Assembly: GCF_011764545.1 (NCBI RefSeq)
Contig: NZ_AP022870.1
Location: forward strand, 1,162,001 to 1,226,000
DNA length: 64,000 bases
Origin: Phytohabitans flavus
Lineage (GTDB): Bacteria > Actinomycetota > Actinomycetes > Mycobacteriales > Micromonosporaceae
Direction: 5' to 3'
Shown: positions 31,103 to 40,742 of the stretch, one piece after another
How positions within the stretch are numbered: position 1 is the stretch's first letter
Layout: each line of letters starts with the position of its first letter
The notes under the pieces: model-generated
The model's database searches: none
Seen by the model: the letters and a program-made list of their open reading frames with translations, nothing else
Told to the model about the DNA's origin: nothing
Program-made: the position numbers and the translations under genes

Positions 31103-32070
31103 ATGTTACGCAGGCGCATGTTCACGCTCGTCGCGACGATGGCGGCCGGCGCGATGCTGGCGGCGGGTTGCGCCGGCTCGAGCGACGAGGACACGGCAGC
31201 CAGCCGTCCGGCACCGAGCGGCGGAGCCAGTGAGGTCCAGCCGCTACTGAAGCTGGTCTCCGGCACCCCGGTGTCGAATCGGGCCAAGCAGGGCACCGGA
31301 GACTGGACACCCCGCCGTAACGGCAAGGTTGCCGACAGCGACCACGGGGCGGCACTGGAGTGGGTGGCGGTCCGGAAGGCGCGCGCCGGCGGCCTCAACC
31401 CGATCGTCGTCAACGGCGCGGGGCTGACGCTGTACCGGTTCGACAACGACACGGCGGGCGCGAACCCCAAGTCGACCTGCTTCGACGCGTGCGCGGTGAC
31501 GTGGCCGCCGGTGCTGGTCACCGAGGACACCAGGATTCACCGGGCTGGCGTGAAGCGTTCGAACCTCGGTGCGATCCCGCGCGGGAACGAGAAGGACGCG
31601 CAGGGTCGCCAGCTCTACCAGCTGACCATTGGCAGGTGGCCGGTCTACACCTTCAACAAGGACGCCAAGTTCGGCGACGTCATGGGCCAGGGCGTCGGCG
31701 GCACCTGGTTCGCCGTGCGGCCGGACGGCGGCAAGTCGATCGCCAAGGGCGGCGGCCAGCAGCCGGAGCCGACGCAGCCGGCGCAGAGCGCCGCCCCCGA
31801 GCCGGCCCCGCCGGGTGAGGACCTGCGGGCCGCCTTCTTCGAGGACGTCGATTTCGGCGCACGTACCGAGGGGTCGAGCACCACCGTCGTGCCCCAGGAC
31901 GGCTGCCGCACCCTGCCCATCGAGGTCTCCTCGCTGACGGTGACAGGAACGGTCCGTACGTGGACCGGGAGGACTGCAAGGGCGAGCTGCGCGTGTTCAC
32001 CGACGACGTCGCGGACCTGTCGGAGGTCGACTTCGACAAGCGGATCCGGTCCGCCCGGGTCGTCAGCTAG
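31103..32070 (+). CDS. Lipoprotein of the COG4315 secreted-repeat family with C-terminal crystallin-like domain (one frameshift)
   Basis: About 322 residues. Lipobox 'AGAMLAAGCAG'. The centre holds repeats of the Lipoprotein_15 type: 'VVNGAGLTLYRFDNDTAGAN', 'CFDACAVTWPPVL', and 'LTIGRWPVYTFNKDAKFGDV' with 'GQGVGGTWFAV'. After a Pro-rich linker comes a small domain ('FFEDVDFGAR', 'CKGELRVFTDD', 'VDFDKRIRSARVV') that resembles one crystallin-like motif. The GG at 31946-31947 has lost a base; repair gives 'TGNGPYVDREDCKGE' and the TAG at 32068. Possibly a surface electron-transfer or structural protein; function unproven. Confidence 0.75.
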
Positions 32071-32160
32071 GCGGCGCGCCATGGTGCCGGTCCACTGTGG
32101 TGGGCCGGCTACCGGGCGTACGGATTCCATTACCCCAGGCCCGTTCCCGGAAGGTAGAAC

Positions 32161-33591
32161 ATGCGTGTAGGAGTGGCGGTGGCGCTGTCGGTCGCGCTAC
32201 TGGCCGGCTGTTCGAGCGTCGATCCAGTGTGGACGTTTCCGAACGGGAGCTGGACCGCGACCACGGTCGCCGGCCTCGCCGTGACCGATGGCGAGAGTGG
32301 GCCCAAGCCAGGCGTCCCCGACGCCGACATCAGGGTCCAGAACAAGAGCGACAGTGAGATCGACAGGCTGGCCGCCAACGCCGTGGCGGACGTGCAGGAC
32401 TACTGGCGCGCGCAGCTGCCGGAGTCGTTCGGTACCGAGTTCGAACCCATCCGCCGGCTGCTGTCGTACGACTCCACAAAGGACGAGCTGGCGGTGTGCG
32501 GTGTCAGCACACGGGACCTTGTCAACGCCCTCTACTGCTCCGCGGACGACACGGTGGCCTGGGACCGCGGGCAGTTGCTGCCCCTCCTCAACGACTCCTT
32601 CGGCTCGATGGCCGTCGTGACCGTGCTCGCCCATGAGGTGGGACACGCCGTGCAGACGCGGCTCGGGCCAGCGGCCAACCTCGACGACAACACGCCTTCA
32701 ATCGTCAAGGAGCAGCAGGCCGACTGCAATACGGGCAGCTTCTTCCGCTGGATGGCGGAGGGCCGGGCCGCGCACTTCCAGGTGTCGACCGGACCAGGGC
32801 TCAACCAGGTCCTGCAGACGCTGTTCTTCATCCGCGACTCGGCCGGATCGAGCTTCGAGGATCAGGGCGCCCACGGCAGCGCTTTCGACCGCGTATCGGC
32901 TTTCCAGCTCGGCTTCGGCGAGGGCCCGGATCGATGCGCGCAGATCGATCCGGCGGAGATCGAGCAGCGGATCACCCAGCGCACCAGCGACCGCGAAGAG
33001 GACCAGGGCCTGGGCGCGGGAAACCTGCGGGTCGACGACCGCGACGCCCTGGCCGACCTCCGGCGCAGCCTCGACAACACGTTCGTGCGCGCCGGTACGA
33101 CCCGGCCGAGCATGGACACCGAGGAGTCCGGCTGCGCGGATGACACGCCCCGCACGAGCCCGGCCGCGTACTGCCGGGAGGAGAACGCGGTCCGGGTCGA
33201 CATCGACGACCTGGTGCGGATCGGCACACCGGCGGCTAGCGGCCAGGGCGAGGGTATCGGCGACTTCGCGGCCTTCGCCGAGGTGGCGTCCCGGTACGCG
33301 CTGTGGCACCAGAACGCGGATGGTGACGAACTGACCGGGATGGCGGCGGCGCAGCGCACCGCGTGCCTGACCGGCGTCTGGGCGGCCAGTATCCAGCCCG
33401 AGCGGGAGGAGGCGTTGCTGCTGTCCCCGGGCGACCTGGACGAGGCGATCGCCGAGATGCTCCTGCCGCAGAGCCTGATAGCCGCCGACGTCACCGGGCA
33501 GAGCGTGCCGTCGGGGTTCGCCCGCGTAGCCGCGTTCCGGGAGGGCTTCAACGTCGGCTCCACGAGCGCATGCCGGGAGATGTTCGCGTGA
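32161..33591 (+). CDS. Lipoprotein neutral zinc metallopeptidase
   Basis: 476 residues, lipobox 'SVALLAGCSS'. The zinc motif HEVGH ('VTVLAHEVGHAVQTRLG') and a downstream 'EQQADCNTGSFFRWM', with the third-ligand-type Glu/Asp, match the putative neutral zinc metallopeptidase (YpfJ-like) family. It shares its strand with the preceding lipoprotein and the following sigma/anti-sigma genes and could act in envelope signalling. The substrate is unknown. Confidence 0.85.
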   Translation: MRVGVAVALSVALLAGCSSVDPVWTFPNGSWTATTVAGLAVTDGESGPKPGVPDADIRVQNKSDSEIDRLAANAVADVQDYWRAQLPESFGTEFEPIRRLLSYDSTKDELAVCGVSTRDLVNALYCSADDTVAWDRGQLLPLLNDSFGSMAVVTVLAHEVGHAVQTRLGPAANLDDNTPSIVKEQQADCNTGSFFRWMAEGRAAHFQVSTGPGLNQVLQTLFFIRDSAGSSFEDQGAHGSAFDRVSAFQLGFGEGPDRCAQIDPAEIEQRITQRTSDREEDQGLGAGNLRVDDRDALADLRRSLDNTFVRAGTTRPSMDTEESGCADDTPRTSPAAYCREENAVRVDIDDLVRIGTPAASGQGEGIGDFAAFAEVASRYALWHQNADGDELTGMAAAQRTACLTGVWAASIQPEREEALLLSPGDLDEAIAEMLLPQSLIAADVTGQSVPSGFARVAAFREGFNVGSTSACREMFA

Positions 33592-33707
33592 ACGGCGTGT
33601 ATATCGGGGCGCTCTACCAACGGCGACCAGCTATCGATGCCGCGTTGCTTTGCTCGACCGGGCCGGTCCCTCGTCCGGCATCAGGTGAGCGCAGAAGGTG
33701 GTTTTCG

Positions 33708-34253
33708 ATGAGGCAGTCCACTTCGCGGCGTCGGCAGGAAGCGGCAGGTGAGTTGCTCGTCCGCTCCCTGTACGAACATCACGGGCGGGCGATGCTGGCG
33801 TACGCCACTCACCTGACCCGGGACCGGAGCCAGGCGGAGGACGTCGTGCAGGAGGCGTTGGTGCGGGCGTGGCGGCACGCCGACCTCCTTTCCGGCGAGA
33901 ACGTCTCGGTGCGCGGATGGCTGTTCACGGTGATTCGCAACATAGTGCGGGACATGGCCAGGGCTCGAAAGATTCGCCCAGTCGAGGTGAATGTCTCGCC
34001 GGACGTCATCCCACTCGAGGAGGACCACGCGGACTCGGTGGTCGACTCGATGGTGGTGGCCGACGGCCTGAGCCGGCTTTCCGACGAGCATCGGCAGGTG
34101 CTGGAGCAGATGTATCTGCGCGGGAGCACGGTCGTGCAGGCGGCGAAGGCACTGGGTATCCCGCCCGGCACCGTCAAGTCCCGCGCCTACTACGCCATCC
34201 GCGCGCTGCGCCAGATGTACCCCAACCTCGCCGGCGAAGGACAGGTTGCTTGA
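33708..34253 (+). CDS. ECF sigma factor (SigK/SigE type)
   Basis: 181 residues from the ATG at 33708 (AAGGTGG upstream). Region 2 'LVRSLYEHHGRAMLAYATHL', 'AEDVVQEALVRAWRH' and 'GWLFTVIRNIVRD', and region 4 'LSRLSDEHRQVLEQMYLRG' and 'IPPGTVKSRAYYAIRAL', are intact. Its stop overlaps the start of a zinc-finger anti-sigma gene (TGATG), which is the usual arrangement for a regulated pair. Confidence 0.9.
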   Translation: MRQSTSRRRQEAAGELLVRSLYEHHGRAMLAYATHLTRDRSQAEDVVQEALVRAWRHADLLSGENVSVRGWLFTVIRNIVRDMARARKIRPVEVNVSPDVIPLEEDHADSVVDSMVVADGLSRLSDEHRQVLEQMYLRGSTVVQAAKALGIPPGTVKSRAYYAIRALRQMYPNLAGEGQVA

Positions 34254-34965
34254 TGAACGTCATCGAGCCTGAGGAAGTGTCCCATGTGGACTACGCATTG
34301 CTGCTCGACGACACCGGACTCGACCCGGCGGAAGAGAACCGGTCACGGGAGCATCTGACCGGGTGTGCCCCGTGCCGCGAAGAGCTTGCGGAGTCGCTTT
34401 CCGTCGTGCGGGCGCTGCGGGAACTGCCGCCGGAGATCCTGCTGGACGGGCCGCCCGAGGACGGGGAACTGCTGCGGCAGCGGGTCCTGCGCCGCGTGCG
34501 TACCGAAGCGACAGGTATGCACGGGCGGCAGCGGATGGCACGGGTCGCCGGGGTAGCCGCGGCTCTGGTCGCCTTGACCTCCGCCGGAGCTATCGTGGGA
34601 CAGGCGGCTGGCGACGGGCCGCGCGAGGCCGCGCTCCCGCCCGCGTCGACCGCCCCGACGGGATCCGGAGCTCGCAAGGCGCGCCGCTCGGGTCCGCCCG
34701 GATCGTGGCTACCGTGACACCGTCTGACGGCTGGGTGCGAATCTCTGCGACGGTCTCCGGCCTGCTCCCCGGAGAGCGCTGCCGCCTGCTGGTCAGGACC
34801 GTGACCGGTGAGCGGATCCTGGCCGGCGGCTGGGTGGTGTCGCCGGCGGCGCCCCGGGACGACGCGGTCACGGTCCAGGCGACCGCGCTTGTCGCGCCGG
34901 AGGACATCGCGGCGATCCAGGTCGAGAACACCGAGGGCGTTCTACTCGCCAGCGTGCCGGCCTAG
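34253..34965 (+). CDS. Membrane anti-sigma factor with zinc finger (one frameshift)
   Basis: About 237 residues. The ATG overlaps the sigma factor stop. 'SREHLTGCAPCREEL' is the H-x3-C-x2-C anti-sigma zinc finger. A single transmembrane segment is 'VAGVAAALVALTSAGAIVGQ'. The external domain ('GWVRISATVSGLLPGERCRLLV', split here by the frame break) is Ig-like, as in RskA/mycobacterial K-type anti-sigmas. The G run at 34660-34662 has lost a base. It should hold the sigma factor inactive until an external signal arrives. Confidence 0.8.
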
Positions 34966-35078
34966 GGCCTGTCGATCCGCCGTAGATCGGGCATAGATGC
35001 GGGCGGCATACCGTGGTTGTGCCGTGCCGGCGGACCGTTCTGCGCGGCGCGGAAACCAAAGAAATGGATGAGGCACAA

Positions 35079-35837
35079 ATGATCGTAGTTGATTCTGTGT
35101 ACGACGTCGAACCGCAGCTGGCGAACAACCGGGACTACTGGCTCGGCTACGGCCGGGCGGGCCGGTTGGACGGCGACGTGACGCTCTACCGGAGCGATGT
35201 GCGGCACCCTCAGCTCAACGGCGTGCTGCGCGTCCGGGAGGGGGCGTTGGAGGCGGCCCTGACTGAGGTGAAGCGGCTCGACGGACTGCCGCGGATGTGG
35301 TGGGTTGGACCGGACAGCTACCCCGAGCTCGGCGACGATCTCGCCGCTGCGGGCGGGGTGCAGGTGGGCGCGATCCCCGTCATGGCGGTCGCGCTCGACC
35401 GGGTGACGGAGCTGCCGTCGCCGCCGGACCTCTCGATCGTGGAGGTGCCGGGCGTCTACAGCCTGCGCGAGTGGGTGGAGTCGTACGCCCCGTCGATGGG
35501 TGTCACCCCGGACCAGCTCGAGGTGGACCTGCTCATGGAGCAGGACCGGCCGGACGGCCCGGGTGAGCTGGTCCGATTCGCCGCCCTGCTGGATGGCAAG
35601 GTGGTCGGCACCGCCGCCCTCCTGGACCGGGCCGGCGTCGCCGGCGTCTACGTCGTCACCACCCGCGAGGAGTACCGCCGGCGGGGCATCGCCGCGGCCA
35701 CGACGGCGGCCGCCCTCGACCTGGCCCGGCTGCGCGGCCTGCGGGTGGCGACGCTTCAGGCGAGCGAGGCCGGGGCCGAGGTGTACCGGCGGATGGGCTT
35801 CGAGACCGTGGCCACCTACCAGATCTTCGGTCTGTAG
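35079..35837 (+). CDS. GNAT-family N-acetyltransferase
   Basis: 252 residues from the ATG at 35079 (AGG 5 bases upstream); an in-frame ATG at 35064 is possible. The C-terminal half carries the acetyl-CoA site: 'VYVVTTREEYRRRGIAAATT' (the R/Q-x-x-G-x-G/A-type turn) and 'GAEVYRRMGFETVATYQIF', the usual GNAT end. The N-terminal half is a degenerate second GNAT-like region. Acceptor unknown. Confidence 0.85.
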   Translation: MIVVDSVYDVEPQLANNRDYWLGYGRAGRLDGDVTLYRSDVRHPQLNGVLRVREGALEAALTEVKRLDGLPRMWWVGPDSYPELGDDLAAAGGVQVGAIPVMAVALDRVTELPSPPDLSIVEVPGVYSLREWVESYAPSMGVTPDQLEVDLLMEQDRPDGPGELVRFAALLDGKVVGTAALLDRAGVAGVYVVTTREEYRRRGIAAATTAAALDLARLRGLRVATLQASEAGAEVYRRMGFETVATYQIFGL

Positions 35838-35903
35838 CGCGCTGCGCGGTCCGGTGCCGCCCGCGCCCTGACAGCCGCGATCAGCCCGCGGTAGGCAGGG
35901 CCG

Positions 35904-37097
35904 CTAGGGGTGATCCAGGGCCAGCGGGTCCGCGGTCCCGGGGCGCTCCCGGCGGACGGCCTCGACCAGGTTGGCGGCGGCGACCACCGCATGTTCCTGG
36001 TGCAGGCGTCCGGCAAGCTCACGGGCGCGTTCTCGTGACCGGTCCGCCAGCACCGCGCCCACGGTGGCCACGAGCCTCCGCGTGGTGACCGCCGCGAACG
36101 GCAGCGTGCGGCCGGCGCGTAGCCGCTCCAGTTGGTGTCCCCAGAACACCTGGTCCGGCCGGCTCGCACAGATCACCGTAGAAAGACCGGCCCGGATCGA
36201 CGCAGCGGTCGTACCCGCGCCGCCGTGATGGACGGCGGCCAGGCACAGGGGAGTAACTGATCGTGGTCGACGCGCCGGACCACCCGCACGAGTGACGGGT
36301 CGAGGCCGGCCGTGTCCACGTCGAAGCGGCTGCTTCGCGTCCCCACCACGGCGCGTACCCCCAGCCTGCGGGTTGCCGCCTCGACTGTGGCGAGCATCGC
36401 CGGCACGTCCCGTACCGGCATGCCGTCGAGCCCGAAGTAAACCGGTGCGACCCCGGCACCGAGCCAGTCCCGCAGAGCACCCGGCAGGTCCTCGCCGAGG
36501 AGCCGGCGCTGTTCGCGGGAGAGCGAGATGGAGCCGATGGGTGGGCGGGACGGGGCTCGGCCGGCGTGGTCGGGCGCGAGGTGTCGGCTGTACGCCCGTA
36601 GCTCCAGCCTGCCCGACCGGGACAGTCGGGACGACCGCGGCAGGGTCGCGCCGCGAAACGGGTCGAGCGCGGTGTTGGGGCAGTACCGGCGGCGCAACGA
36701 GGGAAAGCGGCGGATTCCGCGTCCCGGTGAACGCCGTAGAAGGATCAGCGGGACGGCGCGGACTTCGGCGAGGTATGCGGCCTCCGCCTCACCGAGCTGA
36801 CTGGTCACGATCAGGTCTGGGTTGCGCGTTCCCCGCACCAGCGCCGATTGTAGTTGATTGGCTACGCTGAGCCGGTATTCGATTGTCGGGCGCGAGTTTT
36901 GGTGCTTCGCTGGGTCGACAAGCGCCTCGGCCTTGATACCGATCGGCACGGTCCGCAGCCCGAGCGCCACCCCGAAGTCGACAAGGTCGACCGGCGCGAC
37001 AAGGGTGACGGTGTGCCCCCGGACGGCCAGTTCGGCACCGAGCGCTGCCATTGGCTGGACGTCCCCCGGCCACCGACTCCGAGCAGCGCGATGCGCA
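35904..37097 (-). CDS. Macrolide-type glycosyltransferase, paralogue of the 28800-30068 enzyme (two frameshifts)
   Basis: About 398 residues once repaired. The N-terminus 'MRIALLGVGGRG' joins 'DVQPMAALGAELAVRGH' by a sixth C at 37063-37067. 'DHDQLLP' joins 'LCLAAVHHGGAGTTAAS' by a fifth G at 36248-36251. The repaired 'VHHGGAGTT' donor motif and 'SRPDQVFWGHQLERLRAG' match the GT1 family and the other copy. Because both repairs recover diagnostic motifs, the gene is probably intact in the organism. It converges on the GNAT gene. Confidence 0.75.
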
Positions 37098-37286
37098 TCC
37101 TCCGGCACCTTCCTCCGTGATCAACAACAGGAAGGTTGCCCGGTCGCCATATACAGCCGATGGACGTGAGCAGGGCGTTGGTGGTCCCGGTGTGGTGGTG
37201 ACGTCGACGGTAAGTCGATTTCCACTCCCGTCTGTCACGGTTTACGACGAAGGGGGCCGCCGCGTGTGCGGTGAGAGGGGAAAAAA

Positions 37287-39167
37287 ATGGTGGCATCAGG
37301 TATCCGGTTCGCGGTATTAGGGCCGGTCCGAGCCTGGCGGGACGGCGTCGAGATCGACCTCGGCTCGCCACAGCAGCGTGCCGTTCTGGCGATTCTGCTG
37401 CTCAGGGAGGATGGGCAGGTCTCCCTGGACGAGCTGATCGACGGCGTGTGGGGCGACCAGCCGCCCCGGGCCGCGATCAGTATCGTCCGCACGTACATCT
37501 ACCGGCTGCGCCGCATCCTCGGACCGGGCGACACGACCATCGCCTCGGTCGGCGGCGGCTACACGCTGCGGGTTCCCGCCGACGCGGTGGACCTGCGGGT
37601 GTTCCGGGCCGCGCTGGCCCGCGCCGAAGCCGCCCGTCGAGCGGGCGAGCTCGAGCTGACCGCCGCCTGCTTGCAGGAAGCGCTCGACCAGTGGACCGGA
37701 CCGCCGTTGATGGGAGTGGGCGGACGCTTCCTGGACGGGCAGCGGGCCGCACTGGCCCAGCACCGGCTGGGCGTGCTTGAGGACCGCCTGGCGGCCGATG
37801 TCGAGCTGGGGGAGTACGTCCGCGCGGTCGTCGGGCTCTCCACCCTGGTCAACGAGAGCCCGTTGCGGGAGCGGCCGAGAGAGCTGCTCATGCTCGCGCT
37901 GTACCGCTCCGGGAGGCAGGCCGACGCCTTGGCGGTCTATCAGAAGACGCGCGAGCTGCTCGCCACGGAGCTGGGCCTGGACCCCGGCCCTGGCCTGCAG
38001 GAGATACATCGGCAGATCCTGGGGGCTGATCCGAGGCTGGCCGGCGAGGCCGCGTCCCAGGCAAGCGCGCCGGTTGTCGGGATGGTGCCGTCTCAACTGC
38101 CTGCGGCCGTGCCGGACTTCACCGGCCGCGAGGAGATCATCAAGGAGCTGACCCTGGCCGCCTCCGCACCGGACGGGCCGCGGGTGATTGGGATCACCGG
38201 TCTCGCCGGGGTGGGGAAGACCGCGCTCGCGACCCAGTTCGGGCACGCTCTGCGCGAGCGTTTTCCGGATGGCCAGCTCTTCATCAGCCTGACCGATGCG
38301 GACGGCCGGCCCGTGGAGACAGGTGAGGCGCTCCAGTTTCTGCTCCAGAGCATCGGCACACCGGCCCACCTCATCCCGGACGGGACGTGTCAACGGGCGG
38401 CGATGTGGCGCAGCTCGATCGTCGGCCGCAGGCTGCTGCTCGTCCTGGACGACATCCAGGACGGCGAACAGGCCAACTGCCTCATGCTGGACACCGGATC
38501 GCTGGTCGTGGTCACCGCCCAGCGCCGGCTGCCGGAGGTGGCCGGGGCCCGCTGGTTCACCCTCGAAGGCCTGGCGCCAGGGGAGGCGTTGCGGTTCCTA
38601 CGCGCGATCGTCGGACCGGCACTCGACCGGCACGACCCGCAGGCGGTGGACGACATCGCAGCGGCCTGCTCGTACCTGCCGCTGCCGCTGCGGGTCCTCG
38701 CCTCGCGCGTGGCCGCGCGCCCGGACTGGGACCTCGGCCGGGCGGGGATCGGCCTTAGCAGCCGGGTGCCCAACATCGACCTGCGGATGCCGGACTGTGC
38801 GGCTGCGGTCCGACCGCTGGACCGCAGCTACGAGCGGCTGCCGCAGGCGGTCGCGCGGGCCTTCCGGCTGCTGGCCGGCGTGGAGGGGATCGATCTGTCG
38901 GTCCCCCTGGCGGCTTCGGTGCTCGGTCTGACCGAGGACGAGGCGGACCGGCTCCTGGAGATATTGGCGGACCTGCACCTGCTGCGCCGGGGCCGGCCCG
39001 GCCGCTACCGCTATCCGGATCTGGTGCGCTCATACGTGCGGTGCCGGTTCGGTATCGCCGACCACGAGCAGGGCCGCAAGCGGGGGCGCGGCGCGGTGCC
39101 CCAGCTGGTGGGAGCCGTCAGCGGGCGTGTCGCCCAGCCGGAGGCGGCCCCCGCCGGAGTCTGGTGA
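37287..39167 (+). CDS. AfsR/SARP-family regulator with NB-ARC ATPase domain
   Basis: 626 residues after an AGAGGGG site. Residues 1-95 are the OmpR-like DNA-binding domain ('FAVLGPVRAWRDGVEIDLG', 'YIYRLRRILG'). Residues 100-250 are the bacterial transcriptional activation (BTAD) domain ('YRSGRQADALAVYQKTRELL'). An NB-ARC module follows, with P-loop 'GLAGVGKTALA' and 'LLLVLDDIQDG'. The C-terminal TPR array of full-length AfsR is absent, so this is a short form. SARPs activate secondary-metabolite genes; the nearby glycosyltransferase is a candidate target. Confidence 0.88.
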   Translation: MVASGIRFAVLGPVRAWRDGVEIDLGSPQQRAVLAILLLREDGQVSLDELIDGVWGDQPPRAAISIVRTYIYRLRRILGPGDTTIASVGGGYTLRVPADAVDLRVFRAALARAEAARRAGELELTAACLQEALDQWTGPPLMGVGGRFLDGQRAALAQHRLGVLEDRLAADVELGEYVRAVVGLSTLVNESPLRERPRELLMLALYRSGRQADALAVYQKTRELLATELGLDPGPGLQEIHRQILGADPRLAGEAASQASAPVVGMVPSQLPAAVPDFTGREEIIKELTLAASAPDGPRVIGITGLAGVGKTALATQFGHALRERFPDGQLFISLTDADGRPVETGEALQFLLQSIGTPAHLIPDGTCQRAAMWRSSIVGRRLLLVLDDIQDGEQANCLMLDTGSLVVVTAQRRLPEVAGARWFTLEGLAPGEALRFLRAIVGPALDRHDPQAVDDIAAACSYLPLPLRVLASRVAARPDWDLGRAGIGLSSRVPNIDLRMPDCAAAVRPLDRSYERLPQAVARAFRLLAGVEGIDLSVPLAASVLGLTEDEADRLLEILADLHLLRRGRPGRYRYPDLVRSYVRCRFGIADHEQGRKRGRGAVPQLVGAVSGRVAQPEAAPAGVW

Positions 39168-39185
39168 GGCGCGGGTCGCGCCCGT

Positions 39186-39566
39186 TCAGACCGTAACCGC
39201 CACCGGATGCGGAAACCGGTCGATGTTGTCCTCCACCCACAGACGCAGGGCGGCGAGCGGCGCGCAGGCGTCGCGGCCGAGCGGGGTCAGCGAGTACTCC
39301 ACGTGCAGGGGCACGGCAGGGTAGATGGTGCGATCTACCAGGCCGTGCTCCTCCAACCGGCGCAATGTGTGGGTGAGCACCTTGGGACTGATGCCCTGCA
39401 GCCGGGCTCGGATGGCGCCGAACCGCTGCGGGCCCTCCTCGAGCGCGCCCAGGGCCAGCGCACTCCACTTGTTGGCGAGTAGGTCGAGCATGTCGCGGCA
39501 GGGGCAGGCGGCGGCGTAGACGTCCCGGGGCCCGCACTCCTCGATCGGAATTCGCATGCGCGCCAT
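39186..39566 (-). CDS. HxlR-family transcriptional regulator
   Basis: 126 residues. 'CPCRDMLDLLANKWSALAL' carries the conserved Cys region and first helix. 'RFGAIRARLQGISPKVLTHTLRRLEEHGLV' is the reader helix and 'HVEYSLTPLGRDA' the wing. It is divergent from an oxidoreductase gene across 65 bases, the classic thiol/electrophile-sensing layout in which the regulator represses its neighbour. Confidence 0.88.
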   Translation of the reverse strand: MARMRIPIEECGPRDVYAAACPCRDMLDLLANKWSALALGALEEGPQRFGAIRARLQGISPKVLTHTLRRLEEHGLVDRTIYPAVPLHVEYSLTPLGRDACAPLAALRLWVEDNIDRFPHPVAVTV

Positions 39567-39631
39567 AGTACTTCCCTTCGGGAACTATGAGCCCTTGCGG
39601 GTTACTACCCACCAAGGGATAGCTTGCGGGC

Positions 39632-40639
39632 ATGAGCGATGCCATGCGCGCGGTGGGATACCGCAAGAGCCTCCCGATCAGCGACCCTGAAAGCCTCGTC
39701 GACGTCGAGGTGCCGATCCCCGCGATCGGCCCGCACGACCTGCTGGTGCAGGTCGAGGCCGTCTCGATCAATCCGGCCGACACCAAGGTCCGGCTCGGCA
39801 ACAACCCGGGCGGAAAGATCAAGATTATCGGGTACGACGCGGCCGGCGTCGTCACAGCCGTAGGGGAGAAGGTGACCAGGTTCACCGTCGGTGACGAGGT
39901 CTGGTACGCCGGCTCGGTCCGCCGCCAGGGCACCAACGCCCAGTTTCACGCCGTGGACGAGCACGTGGTGGGGCACAAGCCGGCCAGCCTGAGCTTCGCC
40001 GAGGCGGCCGCCCTTCCGCTGGCCACCATCACCGCCTGGGAGACCCTGGAGAAGTACCCACTGGAGTCCCGCAAGCGTGCTGGTGGCACGCTGCTCGTGC
40101 TCGGCGGCGCCGGCGGCGTCGGGTCGTCCCTGATCCAGCTGGCCCGCGCACTTACCGACCTCACCGTGGTGGCGACCGCCTCCCGCCCCGAGTCCGCGAA
40201 GTGGGCCACCGACCTCGGCGCCCACCACATCGCCAACCACCACAACCTCGTCGAGTCCGTCTTCGAGGTCGCACCCGAGGGCGTCGACTACGTACTGAGC
40301 CCGTTCTCGGAGCACGTCATCAACGACCTCGCCACGATCGTGCGCCCGGGCGGCCACGTCGTCGCGATCGACGAGCCGGAAGGGCTGGAGCTGCTGCCGC
40401 TGAAGGACAAGAGCATCAGCTGGCACTGGGAGTGGATGTTCACCCGCCCGGTGTTCGCGCCGACTGACCCGGCCCAGCACGAGCTGCTCGAGCAGGCCGC
40501 CCGCCTCGTGGACGAGGGCCGGCTGCGCACCACGCTCACCACCCAGCTCGGCCCGATCAACGCCGCGACGCTGCGCGACGCGCACGCACGCGTGGAGGGC
40601 TTCACCACCATCGGCAAGATCGTCGTCGCCGGCTGGTAG
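39632..40639 (+). CDS. Zinc-binding-type alcohol dehydrogenase / quinone oxidoreductase
   Basis: 335 residues, intact. 'GYDAAGVVTAVGEKVTRFTVGDEVWYAG' is the GroES-like core. 'LLVLGGAGGVGSSLIQLARAL' is the NADPH-binding turn. It matches the zinc-binding alcohol dehydrogenase family often placed under HxlR control, and may reduce quinones or electrophilic carbonyls. The bidirectional promoter is at 39567-39631. Confidence 0.9.
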   Translation: MSDAMRAVGYRKSLPISDPESLVDVEVPIPAIGPHDLLVQVEAVSINPADTKVRLGNNPGGKIKIIGYDAAGVVTAVGEKVTRFTVGDEVWYAGSVRRQGTNAQFHAVDEHVVGHKPASLSFAEAAALPLATITAWETLEKYPLESRKRAGGTLLVLGGAGGVGSSLIQLARALTDLTVVATASRPESAKWATDLGAHHIANHHNLVESVFEVAPEGVDYVLSPFSEHVINDLATIVRPGGHVVAIDEPEGLELLPLKDKSISWHWEWMFTRPVFAPTDPAQHELLEQAARLVDEGRLRTTLTTQLGPINAATLRDAHARVEGFTTIGKIVVAGW

Positions 40640-40659
40640 GTCGACGGTTCCGGGGGTAC

Positions 40660-40694
40660 GGGCGCGGGGGTCGGTTGAACCGGCCCCCGCGCCC
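40660..40694 (+). terminator. Terminator hairpin after the oxidoreductase
   Basis: A long inverted repeat with one G-T pair: about 15 usable pairs around a 5-base loop, starting 20 bases after the stop. It insulates the ESX locus, which begins at 40743. Confidence 0.8.
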
Positions 40695-40742
40695 TGCCGT
40701 TGTGGTCCGGGAACCCGGTGGCGGTGCCGAGGAGGCAACCAG

